Of a stretch of 64,000 nucleotides of DNA, positions 17,101-24,964 are shown one piece after another. Both the position numbers and the translations under genes were made by a program. This DNA is from Pararhodobacter marinus (lineage in GTDB: Bacteria > Pseudomonadota > Alphaproteobacteria > Rhodobacterales > Rhodobacteraceae). The notes below the pieces were generated by a model. The model had not been told where the DNA came from. It saw only the letters and a program-made list of their open reading frames with translations, and did not search any database. The stretch covers positions 124,001 through 188,000 of the forward strand of contig NZ_QEYD01000004.1 of NCBI RefSeq assembly GCF_003122215.1, given 5' to 3'. Every line of letters starts with the position of its first letter. The first letter of the stretch is position 1.

Positions 17101-18120
17101 TTAGGCGGAATTGACACCGTCGTCAAGGGATTCGCGCAAATCGGGCAGGGCGGCGATCATCGCACGGGCGGCGGCCGCGGCCGCGGTCTCGCCCCTGGCC
17201 ACCTTTTCGGCCAGTTCGGCCATCTTCGCGCGCGCCGCCGGGCGGTCGAGACCGGCCAGAAGCGCCTGTTTCACCTCTTCGCGGAACCAGTGGCGCGCCT
17301 GTTCGTCGCGGCGCGATTGCCAGAAGCCGTTGGCCTTGCGCCAGTCGGCCAGATCGGTGATCTGCTGCCAGACATTCGCAAGCCCTTCCTCGTTCAGAGC
17401 CGAGGCGGTCATCGCCTTGGGAAAGCCCGGCGCGTCCTGCGGGCGTTTGCGGAGCAGCCGCAGCGCGCCCGCGTAATCGGCGCAGGTGCGGGTGGCGGTG
17501 GCCTTGAGGTCGCCATCGGCCTTGTTCACCACGATCAGGTCGGCGGCTTCCATGATGCCGCGTTTGACGCCCTGCAATTCGTCTCCGCCTGCCGGGGCGA
17601 GCAGCAGCGCGAAGACGTCGCTGAGTTCGGCGACCACGGTTTCCGACTGGCCCACGCCCACGGTCTCGATCAGCACCACGTCGAAACCCGCCGCCTCGCA
17701 CAGGGCCACGGCCTCGCGCGTGCGGCGGGCGACGCCGCCCAGATGCGACTGGCTGGGCGAGGGGCGGATGAAGGCGTTGGGGTTGCGCGACAGGCGCTCC
17801 ATCCGCGTCTTGTCGCCCAGGATCGAGCCGCCGGTACGGGCGCTCGACGGGTCCACGGCAAGGACGGCGATCTTCAGCCCCTTGTCGGCCAAGAGCGTGC
17901 CGAAGCTTTCGATGAAGGTGGATTTGCCGACGCCCGGCGTGCCCGAAAGCCCGATTCGCAGCGCCTGGCGGCCATGGCCGGCCAGTTCGGTCAGCAGCGC
18001 GGTGGCCTGCTCGCGGTGATCGGGGCGGGTCGATTCGACCAGCGTGATCGCACGGGCAAGCGCGCGGCGGTCGGTGTCGAGGATGCGCGCGGCGAGATCG
18101 GAAGAGGGGCTGTCGCTCAT
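17101..18120 (-). CDS. meaB: Methylmalonyl-CoA mutase-associated GTPase MeaB (ArgK family)
   Basis: Predicted 339-residue G3E GTPase that protects and reactivates adenosylcobalamin-dependent methylmalonyl-CoA mutase. GTPGVGKST (residues 60-68) is the P-loop, VDPSS the Mg-binding switch region ([18 protein letters not shown]), ETVGVGQSE the G3 region and NKADGD the base-specificity motif. The C-terminal dimerisation helices are complete. The mutase genes themselves are not in the window. It probably shares a transcript with the membrane protein gene 90 bases upstream, unless the G/C hairpin at 18167-18184 interrupts it. Confidence 0.93.
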   Translation of the reverse strand: MSDSPSSDLAARILDTDRRALARAITLVESTRPDHREQATALLTELAGHGRQALRIGLSGTPGVGKSTFIESFGTLLADKGLKIAVLAVDPSSARTGGSILGDKTRMERLSRNPNAFIRPSPSQSHLGGVARRTREAVALCEAAGFDVVLIETVGVGQSETVVAELSDVFALLLAPAGGDELQGVKRGIMEAADLIVVNKADGDLKATATRTCADYAGALRLLRKRPQDAPGFPKAMTASALNEEGLANVWQQITDLADWRKANGFWQSRRDEQARHWFREEVKQALLAGLDRPAARAKMAELAEKVARGETAAAAAARAMIAALPDLRESLDDGVNSA

Positions 18121-18210
18121 ACCCCTTCCTTGCCCGCTGGCGCGGGCTCTGTCCAGAGCGCAGGCAGGGGGGGCTGAGCCCCCCGTGCCGTCCGTGTTGT
18201 CGTGTGGGCC

Positions 18211-18585
18211 TCAGGCCGTGGCGCGGCGCTGGCGGCTGGTGACGAGCGCCCCGAAAACCGCGATCGCGGCGATCTGGGCCGAGATCACGGCGGGCCAGAT
18301 CAGCGGGAATTGCGCGTCGAGGTATTTCTGCGGCCCGAACGAGGCGAGCGCGGCAAGGGCGGCCAGTCCGGCCAGCAGGCGCCCGGCGCGGCTGTCCAGT
18401 GGGCCAAGGATCATCGCGGCGATGGCGGCGGCGATGGCCGCGCCCAGGAACGGCCCCATCCCGAAGAGCGGGATCGTGGCGGGCGGATGCGGGGCAACGC
18501 CCGCATAGAGCGAGCCCAGCATGATCCCCTGCAGGATCACGAGCGCGGCGAGGGCCGCATAGCTCTGGCGATGGGTCTGGGACAT
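18211..18585 (-). CDS. Small integral membrane protein under TetR control
   Basis: Predicted 124 residues with four hydrophobic helices (about 9-27, 36-55, 63-80 and 96-115); I do not recognise a named family. The ATG at 18585 is chosen because GGAGG lies 5 bases upstream; a further in-frame upstream ATG has no ribosome-binding site and would lie inside the operator zone. The gene is divergent from a TetR regulator, and the 90-base gap carries a palindromic operator, so it is the likely regulated target. Confidence 0.7.
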   Translation of the reverse strand: MSQTHRQSYAALAALVILQGIMLGSLYAGVAPHPPATIPLFGMGPFLGAAIAAAIAAMILGPLDSRAGRLLAGLAALAALASFGPQKYLDAQFPLIWPAVISAQIAAIAVFGALVTSRQRRATA

Positions 18586-18612
18586 GGAAACCTCCTTTGG
18601 CGTAATTTGGTG

Positions 18613-18645
18613 TACGGTTGCCATTATCCGTAATTGCCGTTACGG
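18613..18645. promoter_or_regulatory. Putative TetR-family operator (overlapping palindromes)
   Basis: CCGTAA (18628-18633), six bases, then TTACGG (18640-18645) form a perfect inverted repeat. A second pair, TACGG (18613-18617) and CCGTA (18628-18632), shares its middle half-site. Three half-sites in the short divergent gap suggest autoregulation and control of the membrane protein gene. Confidence 0.65.
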
Positions 18646-18675
18646 TTTCTGTCAACGGATTTTCCGGAGGGGTTC

Positions 18676-19275
18676 ATGCGCGACGAGACACGCGAGGCAC
18701 GACAGGCGCAGATCGAGAGTGCGGCCTATGCCGTGCTGGAGGAAAAGGGCTATTCCGGCGCGTCGATGCTGGCCATTGCGCGGCGGGCGAAGGCGTCGAA
18801 CGAGACGCTTTACAACTGGTACGGCGACAAGACGGGCCTGTTCCATGCGCTGGTGCGGCGCAACGCGGCCGAACTGCGCGAGATGCTCGCGGCGCAGATC
18901 GCGGGGGGCGGCGACGCTCTTGCGGCGCTGGAACGGCTGGGGCCTGCCCTGCTGGCGGTGCTGACGGGCGAGCGCGCGGTGGCCTTGAACCGGGCTGCTG
19001 CGGCGGATCCGACCGGCGAGCTGGGTCAGGCCATCGGCCGCGAAGGGCGCGAGACGATCGCCCCGCTGATCGGGCAATTGCTGGAGCAGGCGCGGGCGCA
19101 GGGGGCGCTGGCGTTCGACGAGGTCGACGACGTGCGGGAGGTTTATCTGGGGCTGCTGATCGGCGACGTGCAGATCCGCCGGGTCATCGGGCGGATGGAA
19201 GCGCCCGACGCGGCGGCCTGCGCCGCGCGGGGAAAGCGGGCGCTGGCGCTGTTGAAGCGGCTCTACGCGCCGTGA
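18676..19275 (+). CDS. TetR/AcrR family transcriptional regulator
   Basis: Predicted 199 residues. The N-terminal DNA-binding domain (about residues 8-58) has the classic pattern IESAAYAVLEEKGYSGASM, then IARRAKASNETLYNWYGDKTGLF. The C-terminal half (AefR/TetR_C-like helices) is the ligand-binding and dimer part; its ligand is unknown. ATG 18676 with GGAGGGG just upstream is preferred over an ATG at 18634 that falls inside the operator. It is divergent from the membrane protein gene. Confidence 0.9.
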   Translation: MRDETREARQAQIESAAYAVLEEKGYSGASMLAIARRAKASNETLYNWYGDKTGLFHALVRRNAAELREMLAAQIAGGGDALAALERLGPALLAVLTGERAVALNRAAAADPTGELGQAIGREGRETIAPLIGQLLEQARAQGALAFDEVDDVREVYLGLLIGDVQIRRVIGRMEAPDAAACAARGKRALALLKRLYAP

Positions 19276-19345
19276 CAGGCCGGGAACGGCGCTTCGGACC
19301 AGGGACGCCGGAAAAGGCGGGGGCGCAGGGCCCCCGCCCGGTCGT

Positions 19346-19828
19346 TCAGTGGTCGTGGCCGCTCATCGTGGCGCCTTCGGGCATCTGGCCCGGCATCCGC
19401 TCGTTATCGACGGTGACCGGGAAGGTGCTTTCGCTGCCATCGGCGAAGATCAGCGTCAGGTCGAACGTGTCGCCCTGTTCCAGCGCCCGCGTCAGGCCCA
19501 TGAGCATGACATGCTTGCCGCCCCGTTCCAGCACCAGTTCGCCATCGGCGGGAAGCGGGAAGCCCTCTTCGACATGGATCATGCGGGCGACGCCGTTGTC
19601 GCCGATTTCGTGGGTGTGAAGCTCGGTGCGCTCGGCGACGTCGCTGCGGGCGCCGGCGATATGGCAATCCTCGGTGCCGTGGTTGTGCAGCACCATGAAG
19701 GCCGCGCCCGATTGCGACATCGAGGTCGAGAAGCGGGCATAGGCGTCATGCGGGCCAAACCCCTCGCAGGCGAGGGCGGGCATGGCGAAAAGGGCCGCGG
19801 CGGCGGCAAGCGGAAGGATACGGATCAT
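19346..19828 (-). CDS. PCu(A)C family periplasmic copper chaperone
   Basis: Predicted 160 residues. The signal peptide (MIRILPLAAAAALFAMPALA) places it in the periplasm. The copper-site pattern of Met and His is present: HNHG and MIHVEEGFPLPADGE, then GGKHVMLMGLTRALEQGD (consensus H/M-x10-M-x21-H-x-M). The tail ends MSGHDH, adding ligands. The family delivers Cu(I) to the CuA/CuB sites of cytochrome oxidase. It is probably co-transcribed with the small cysteine-containing protein 40 bases upstream, a recurrent pairing in this group. Confidence 0.92.
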   Translation of the reverse strand: MIRILPLAAAAALFAMPALACEGFGPHDAYARFSTSMSQSGAAFMVLHNHGTEDCHIAGARSDVAERTELHTHEIGDNGVARMIHVEEGFPLPADGELVLERGGKHVMLMGLTRALEQGDTFDLTLIFADGSESTFPVTVDNERMPGQMPEGATMSGHDH

Positions 19829-19868
19829 CGGTTTTGTCCTGTCTTGAAAGGGGTCTGAAACGAAGGGG

Positions 19869-20225
19869 TCAGACCGGGACAGGGGGCGCGCGCGAATGGC
19901 GGTGAACCGGCGCTTCGGGCGCGGGCATGGGGATGTCGCGGCGCGCATAGGTCACGGGCGTCAGCGTGCCCGTCAGCACCGGCAGCGGCGTCGCGGTTTC
20001 GGTCAACGCGGCCAGCGCGGGCGTGCATTCGGGGCACAGGATGCGCTTGTCGTCGACCGGGTTGCCGTCGGCGTCCAGCGTGATCGTCGTGGCGCCGAAA
20101 CCCGTGCAGACGACGATCTGACCCGCGCCGCGCATCTGGTAATGCGCCGAGGCCATCGCCACCGATCCGGTGACGAAGCCCAGCACAAGGCCGATCAGAA
20201 ACAGGCTGCGGATCAGGGCGCGCAT
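19869..20225 (-). CDS. DUF2946-like cysteine-containing membrane/periplasmic protein
   Basis: Predicted 118 residues. An N-terminal hydrophobic segment (RSLFLIGLVLGFVTGSVAMA) is followed by a short domain with VCTGFGATTITLDADGNP and an ILCPECTP motif. Three cysteines (one alone, then C-x2-C) resemble DUF2946 family proteins, often found near copper genes. No Shine-Dalgarno sequence is visible before ATG 20225, which lies 32 bases past the upstream hydratase stop. Its position before the PCu(A)C gene suggests a copper-related role. Confidence 0.6.
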   Translation of the reverse strand: MRALIRSLFLIGLVLGFVTGSVAMASAHYQMRGAGQIVVCTGFGATTITLDADGNPVDDKRILCPECTPALAALTETATPLPVLTGTLTPVTYARRDIPMPAPEAPVHRHSRAPPVPV

Positions 20226-20257
20226 GGAGGATGTATAAGCGGCGGCGAGCGGGTCGG

Positions 20258-20884
20258 CTAGTGCGACCAAACGCGCGGGATCAGCGCCTTGATGCGGCCC
20301 GCATGGCCGTCGGGCGCGGCGCAGGCATCGGCGGCCAGCGCACGGGCGGCGTCGAGCAGGGCCTCGGGCGCTTCCAGCCGGTCGACAAGCCCCCAGGCCA
20401 GCGCCTCGGACGCTTCGACGCGGGCGCCGCCCATCAGGATCATCCGTGTGCGCCCCGGACCGATCAGCGCGGCCATGCGCGCGGGATCCGAGGGCTGCGG
20501 CAGAAAGCCCAGCTTCATCACCGGGTAGAAGAACTTGGCCGTGGGCACCGCAAGCCGGATGTCGCAGGCCAGCGCCATGCCGAACGCGCCGCCCGCCAGC
20601 GTGCCGTTCAGCGCGGCAATCGTCAGGCAGGGCAGGGCGGCAACGGTGCCCGACAGCTCTTCCCAGACCGGATCGGTGGCAAGGCCCGCGCGCGCCTCGT
20701 CCAGATCGGCGCCGGCGGAAAAGACCTTGCCCGTGCCGGTCAGGATGACAGCCTTCTGCGTCGCTCCGGCATCTCTCAGATGGCCGATCAGGTCGAGCAT
20801 CATCGCGCGGGTCAGCGAATTGGCGTTGTCGGGCCGGTCGAGCGACAGGATTGTCAGCGCGCCCTCATCCGCGCGCCGGATCAT
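20258..20884 (-). CDS. Enoyl-CoA hydratase/isomerase (crotonase) family protein, short
   Basis: Predicted 208 residues against about 255-260 for typical crotonases. Family features are visible: SLDRPDNANSLT, VFSAGADLDEA (oxyanion loop), AALNGTLAGGAFGMALACD and FFYPVMKLGFLP. The C-terminal helical region is shortened, and I do not see the two usual catalytic glutamates (the second reads PV where PE is common), so hydratase activity is doubtful. It starts by ATGA overlap with the SDR gene, so the two are translationally coupled. Confidence 0.8.
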   Translation of the reverse strand: MIRRADEGALTILSLDRPDNANSLTRAMMLDLIGHLRDAGATQKAVILTGTGKVFSAGADLDEARAGLATDPVWEELSGTVAALPCLTIAALNGTLAGGAFGMALACDIRLAVPTAKFFYPVMKLGFLPQPSDPARMAALIGPGRTRMILMGGARVEASEALAWGLVDRLEAPEALLDAARALAADACAAPDGHAGRIKALIPRVWSH

Positions 20885-21648
20885 CGCGACAGCCCGATAC
20901 GGTTGCGCACGCCCTCGTCGCGCAACGAGACCTCGGCGCCCAGGAAATCGTCGGCGTCGGGCGTGCACATCCAGGCCAAGGCCTCGGCCGGCCATTCGGG
21001 CGGGATATGCGTCTCCCAGTCGATCTGGCTGACCGCGTTGACGCCCGAATCGCGGATCGCGCGCTGCATGTCGGTGGCGACGGTCCCCGGAGACAGCGAG
21101 AGCACGCGCACCCGGTCGCCCGCTTCCAGATGGGCCGAGCGGGTCAGCATGATCGCTCCCGCTTTCGAGGCGCAATAACCGCTCCAACCTTCGAGCGGGT
21201 TGTAGGCCGCGCCCGATCCCACGGTCAGGATCGTGCCCGCGCCCTGCGCCTGCATCACGGGCAGCGCGGCCCACATGCCGTGGAACACGCCCTTCAGGTT
21301 GATGTCGATCTGCTGGCCCCAGACGGCGGGATCCGCGCCCGCCATCAGCGCGATCGGGTCGATCGTACCGGCATTGTTGATCAGCACGTCCAGCCGGCCA
21401 CGGTCGCGCACCACCTGCTCGACCGCGTCCTTGACCTGGAACGGGTCGGCGACATCGCAGGTCAGCTGCAGTGCGCCGGTCTCCGCCGCCACCGCTTTCA
21501 GCCCGGCCGAGGGCCGGCCAGCCAGTGCAAGCACCGCGCCGGCCCGGGCGAAGCGGCGCGCGGTGGCCGCGCCGATGCCCCGGCTGGCGCCGGTGATCAG
21601 CACGACCTTGTCGCGCAGAAGGGCATCGCGGTCGGATTGATCGGTCAT
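20881..21648 (-). CDS. Short-chain dehydrogenase/reductase (SDR) family oxidoreductase
   Basis: Predicted 255-residue classical SDR. VLITGASRGIGAATARR is the nucleotide-binding loop, CDVADP follows, NNAG is present, and catalytic Ser and Y-x3-K (YCASK) are in place. The missing acidic residue after beta-2 (ALAGR) hints at NADP preference. Substrate cannot be read. The coupled crotonase-like gene suggests acyl or keto-acyl chemistry. An unusual C-terminal stretch (WMCTPDADDFLGAEVSLRDE) is typical of a subset of proteobacterial SDRs. Confidence 0.9.
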   Translation of the reverse strand: MTDQSDRDALLRDKVVLITGASRGIGAATARRFARAGAVLALAGRPSAGLKAVAAETGALQLTCDVADPFQVKDAVEQVVRDRGRLDVLINNAGTIDPIALMAGADPAVWGQQIDINLKGVFHGMWAALPVMQAQGAGTILTVGSGAAYNPLEGWSGYCASKAGAIMLTRSAHLEAGDRVRVLSLSPGTVATDMQRAIRDSGVNAVSQIDWETHIPPEWPAEALAWMCTPDADDFLGAEVSLRDEGVRNRIGLSR

Positions 21649-21805
21649 GTCGCGTCTCCGTGAACGGGGGCTTCGATCCTTGCAACCTAGGTAACGCGCT
21701 GTTTTACGCCTGACCATCCCCGGGTCGAGGCTTTTCGCTTGACCATCCCGGACCGGACGCCAGAATCCCGGCAATTCGCCGCAAGGCCAAAAGGAGTTTT
21801 CAGCC

Positions 21806-23317
21806 ATGCAAACCGTTTCAAAACCGATGCGGGCCGTCACGCGCCGGGCGATGGCCCCGGCGCTGATCGCGGGCTTCGCGCTGTGCGGGCCGGCCACGGC
21901 GCAGTCGATGAGCGCGAGCGAGGCCTGGGACGGTCTGCAATCGCTGGCGGGCGAGTCGGGCCTGTCGATCAGCACCACGGGCGTGAACGAGGCGGGCGGC
22001 GTGGTCACGCTGTCGGGCGTGCGGATCTTTCCGACCAACGATCCCAACGAGGTCGTCGTCAGCATGGACGAGATGCACATCGAGCCGCGCGGCGAGCAGA
22101 TCGCGCTGGTGCCCTCGCCGGTCGTGTCGGTCTCGGTGATGACGGGCGGCGGCGTCACGCGCGACTTCGAAGTCACCCATTCGGGCGAGATCGTCGGCAT
22201 GGTGGACGACGAGAACGCCGTTCTGGACCTGGATTTCGCCAGCCTCGCGGCGCGGATGCTGCCCAGCCAGAGCGCCAAGGGCGCGCCGCTGCCGGGCCGG
22301 TTCTCGATGGAATTCGCGGATTTCGACGCGGCGCTTCGCGCCAGTGCCGAAGGGGCGGTCGATGTGGTGATCGGTGCCGACAGCCTGACTTATGACGTGG
22401 AATACCGCGACCCCGCCGGCACCGCGGGCAACACGGTCGCGCAGGCGGGCACGATGGAGGCGCCGCGCATCACCTTCACGGGGACCGAGATGGACATGCT
22501 CTCGGACGAGCCGGGAATGCTGGCGCGCGCCTTCGATGCGGGATTCTCGGCGGTGCTCGAATTCTCGACCGGCGGATCCGAGCAGACCTCGCGGCAGATG
22601 ATGGGCGAGGCCCCGTTGACGATGACGTCCGAAGGCGCGGCCAGCTCGATGCGGCTCGCGGCGCTCGACGGGCGGGTCGATCTGACCGGCACCGCCGGCA
22701 CCGTCGCGGTCTCGGGCAGCTATGGCCCGATGCAGGGCGCGGCCACCTTCGGCAGCGCCGATGCGGCCTTCGGCTTCCCGCTGGTCGTGACCGAGGACGA
22801 TCAGCAATTCCGCTACAGGGTCGCGCTGAACGACGTCTCGATTTCGCCGGAACTGCTGACGATGATGGGGGCCGGCACCTTCGCGGGCGACAGCCTTTCG
22901 GTCGTGCTGGACCTGGGCGCGATGGGGCGCCTGACGCAGGAACTGGGTCCAGAATGGGCCGAATCCGACACGCCGCCGCTGGATATCAGCAGTTTCAGCC
23001 TTGACGATCTGCGCCTTGCCGTCGGCGACAGCGAGCTGACCGGCTCGGGCGCGGTCGACCTGGTAGGAGGGCTGATGGCACAGATCGGACGGCCGATGCC
23101 CGAGGCGAACGGCGATTTCACCTTCGACCTCGTGGGCGGCGAGCGGCTGCTGACGCGGCTGCAATCGATGGGAATCATCCCGCAGGATCAGCTTTTCGTC
23201 GTGCGCATGATGATGAACGGCTTCTCGCGTTCGGTGGGCGAGGATCACCTGCGCTCGGACGTGGCGATCCGCCCGGGCGGGCAGATCACGGTGAACGGGG
23301 CGCCGCTGCCGTTCTGA
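21806..23317 (+). CDS. DUF2125 family exported protein
   Basis: Predicted 503 residues. ATG 21806 with AAGGAG upstream begins a signal peptide (RRAMAPALIAGFALCGPATAQ). The N-terminal part contains the DUF2125 hallmark GGVVTLSGVRIFPTNDPNEV, followed by a long series of beta strands reminiscent of AsmA-like lipid-handling proteins (for example the ISSFSLDDLRLAVGDSELTG segment near residue 395). The family is common in Rhodobacterales and Rhizobiales and is uncharacterised; an outer-membrane or periplasmic assembly role is only a guess. It is monocistronic. Confidence 0.8.
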   Translation: MQTVSKPMRAVTRRAMAPALIAGFALCGPATAQSMSASEAWDGLQSLAGESGLSISTTGVNEAGGVVTLSGVRIFPTNDPNEVVVSMDEMHIEPRGEQIALVPSPVVSVSVMTGGGVTRDFEVTHSGEIVGMVDDENAVLDLDFASLAARMLPSQSAKGAPLPGRFSMEFADFDAALRASAEGAVDVVIGADSLTYDVEYRDPAGTAGNTVAQAGTMEAPRITFTGTEMDMLSDEPGMLARAFDAGFSAVLEFSTGGSEQTSRQMMGEAPLTMTSEGAASSMRLAALDGRVDLTGTAGTVAVSGSYGPMQGAATFGSADAAFGFPLVVTEDDQQFRYRVALNDVSISPELLTMMGAGTFAGDSLSVVLDLGAMGRLTQELGPEWAESDTPPLDISSFSLDDLRLAVGDSELTGSGAVDLVGGLMAQIGRPMPEANGDFTFDLVGGERLLTRLQSMGIIPQDQLFVVRMMMNGFSRSVGEDHLRSDVAIRPGGQITVNGAPLPF

Positions 23318-23463
23318 TCGCGGCGATCGGACACCATCTTGCGGCGCGCGGGCCATCGCTCGCGCGCCGTTTGCGTATCGGCCTTGCAACACGCCCGATG
23401 CCGCGCCTGGCGCGCGCAACATGCCCCTTGATCGGAAAACGCGGCGGTGCTACCTGCGCCGTC

Positions 23464-23553
23464 ATGTTCACGCAATCGACCCTCAAGCGCACCATGAAGA
23501 CCACCGCTTCGGCGGGGGTGCATCGGGTGTGCGCGGTCGACAGATCGAACTGA
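23464..23553 (+). CDS. Possible 29-residue leader peptide upstream of asd
   Basis: ATG 23464 opens a short frame MFTQSTLKRTMKTT continuing ASAGVHRVCAVDRSN and stopping at TGA 23551-23553. Five Thr, two Lys and two Met lie in the first 14 residues, the end products of the aspartate pathway that asd serves. It is followed by a strong hairpin. No convincing ribosome-binding site precedes it, so translation is unproven. Confidence 0.25.
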   Translation: MFTQSTLKRTMKTTASAGVHRVCAVDRSN

Positions 23554-23564
23554 CATCCCCGAAA

Positions 23565-23588
23565 GCCCCGCCGGAAACCGGACGGGGC
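23565..23588 (+). promoter_or_regulatory. Hairpin in the asd leader
   Basis: The stem GCCCCG-CCGG / CCGG-A-CGGGGC has one bulged A and an AAA loop. It starts 11 bases after the putative leader stop and ends about 43 bases before asd. It has an A run rather than a T run behind it, so if it regulates, a translational rather than rho-independent mode is likelier. Confidence 0.4.
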
Positions 23589-23631
23589 GCGCAGGGAAAA
23601 AAGCGGTCTCGTCCTTCGATACAGGAAGACG

Positions 23632-24741
23632 ATGATGACCGACCTTCTCGATCCCCCCGCTTCGTTGCCGCCCGTTCAGGACGCGCCCGCGCCATCCGCT
23701 GCGCGGCCCCCGATCAACCGCCGCCTGCCCGCGCATCCCGTCGTCGCCATCGTCGGCGCGACCGGCGCGGTGGGGATCGAGCTGATCGAGAGCCTGACCG
23801 CGCGCGATTTTCCGGTGGCGCGGTTGAAGCTGCTGGCCTCGGCCCGCTCGGCGGGACTGCGGCTGCCCTTCCGGGGCCGCGAGATCGTCGTGGAGGAACT
23901 GACCGAAGACAGTTTCGAGGGCGTCGACGTCGCGTTCTTCTCGGCCGGGGCGACGATCTCGCGCCGCTTCGTCCCCCTGGCGGTAAAGGCGGGTGCGGTG
24001 GTGGTGGACAATTCCTCGGCCTTCCGGATGGATCCCGGCGTGCCGCTGATCGTCCCCGAGGTGAACGCGCCCGCGATGGCGGCGCATGAGGGCATCATCG
24101 CCAATCCCAATTGCGTGGCGGCGATCCTGACCGTCGCGCTGGCGCCGCTGGCGCAGGCGGCGCGGATCCGGCGGCTGAACGTCGCGACCTATCAGGCGGC
24201 CTCGGGCGCCGGGGCGGCGGCGATGGAGGAATTGCGGGCGGCGACGGGGGCTTATCTGGACGGCCAGCCTTTCACGCCCAAAGTGCTGCCGCATCCCTAT
24301 GCGTTCAACTTCTTCAGCCATAACGCGGATGTCGATCCCGACACGGGGTATAATGGCGAAGAGGACAAGGTCGTGGCCGAAACCCGGCGCATCATGGGCC
24401 GCCCGGATCTGCCGGTGGGGATCACCTGTATTCGCGTGCCGGTGCTGCGCGCGCATGGCATGGCGGTAAATGTCGAATTCGATCGTCCCATCTCACTCGA
24501 AGAAGCGCGCCAGCTTATCGGCGTGGCACCGGGACTGCGGCTGGTCGACGACCGCGTCGGCAACCACTTCCCGATGCCGGTCGAGGCCACCGGGCAGGAG
24601 GCCGTTCTGGTCGGACGGCTGCGCGAGGATCTGGGCGATCCGTCGGGGCGGTCACTCGCCCTGTTCATCGTGGGCGACCAGCTGCTGAAAGGCGCCGCGC
24701 TGAACGCGGTTCAGATCGCCGAGACGCTGCTGCCGCGCTGA
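23632..24741 (+). CDS. asd: Aspartate-semialdehyde dehydrogenase
   Basis: Predicted 369 residues. It reduces aspartyl phosphate to aspartate semialdehyde, the branch point to lysine/diaminopimelate, threonine and methionine. VAIVGATGAVGIE is the NADP-binding start, followed by DNSSAFRMD, the catalytic Cys161 in ANPNCVA, and YQAASGAGAAAMEEL; GITCIRVPVLRAHG and VEFDRPIS follow. The first 34 residues (Pro/Ala-rich) precede the conserved start and are unusual; ATG at 23635 is equally possible. AGGAAG lies 4-7 bases upstream. Confidence 0.95.
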   Translation: MMTDLLDPPASLPPVQDAPAPSAARPPINRRLPAHPVVAIVGATGAVGIELIESLTARDFPVARLKLLASARSAGLRLPFRGREIVVEELTEDSFEGVDVAFFSAGATISRRFVPLAVKAGAVVVDNSSAFRMDPGVPLIVPEVNAPAMAAHEGIIANPNCVAAILTVALAPLAQAARIRRLNVATYQAASGAGAAAMEELRAATGAYLDGQPFTPKVLPHPYAFNFFSHNADVDPDTGYNGEEDKVVAETRRIMGRPDLPVGITCIRVPVLRAHGMAVNVEFDRPISLEEARQLIGVAPGLRLVDDRVGNHFPMPVEATGQEAVLVGRLREDLGDPSGRSLALFIVGDQLLKGAALNAVQIAETLLPR

Positions 24742-24758
24742 GCGCGCGATGCGGGGAT

Positions 24759-24784
24759 CGGTGCGTGCAAGCACGCACCCTACA
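24759..24784 (+). repeat. Dispersed palindromic repeat, copy 2 (left arm of an inverted pair)
   Basis: The GGTGCGTGC-AA-GCACGCACC palindrome plus CCTACA. The sequence 24759-24784 is the exact reverse complement of 24871-24896, so two copies of the element face each other across 86 bases. The match to the copy at 5429 continues to GCGT (24788). Confidence 0.8.
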
Positions 24785-24870
24785 GCGTGGGCGAGAGGCC
24801 GCCTTGTTCCGCGTCAGGCTGCCGGGAGGGGACGGGTCCAGCAAGCGAGGCCCGCCATCCCGTGCGGCGT

Positions 24871-24896
24871 TGTAGGGTGCGTGCTTGCACGCACCG
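24871..24896 (-). repeat. Dispersed palindromic repeat, copy 3 (right arm of an inverted pair)
   Basis: A perfect 26-base reverse complement of 24759-24784. The paired arrangement could form a larger cruciform around the 86-base centre, which I see no gene in. Confidence 0.8.
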
Positions 24897-24910
24897 CCCC
24901 GGCCACGGAA

Positions 24911-24940
24911 AAGGGCCCCGGCATCGCTGCCGGGGCCCTT
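24911..24940. terminator. Bidirectional terminator between convergent asd and pnp
   Basis: A perfect 13-bp stem (24911-24923 with 24928-24940), loop TCGC. The minus side continues with TTTT, serving pnp well; the plus side has CTTCCTTT, a weaker tail for asd. Confidence 0.85.
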
Positions 24941-24964
24941 CCTTTCCCTGAGCGGAACGACCGA

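Larger units (their letters stand above)
23318..23631. other. Intergenic region upstream of asd
   Basis: A hairpin with arms CGGCGCGCG/CGCGCGCCG (23342-23350 with 23361-23369) and a short TTT may end the DUF2125 transcript. The remaining 260 bases hold a possible leader ORF (23464-23553) and a second strong hairpin at 23565-23588. No other gene is supportable. Confidence 0.5.

Noticed and set aside
18167-18184. Terminator between the membrane protein gene and meaB
   Set aside because: A G/C hairpin is present but there is no U tract; it may only be part of a dispersed GC-hairpin motif.
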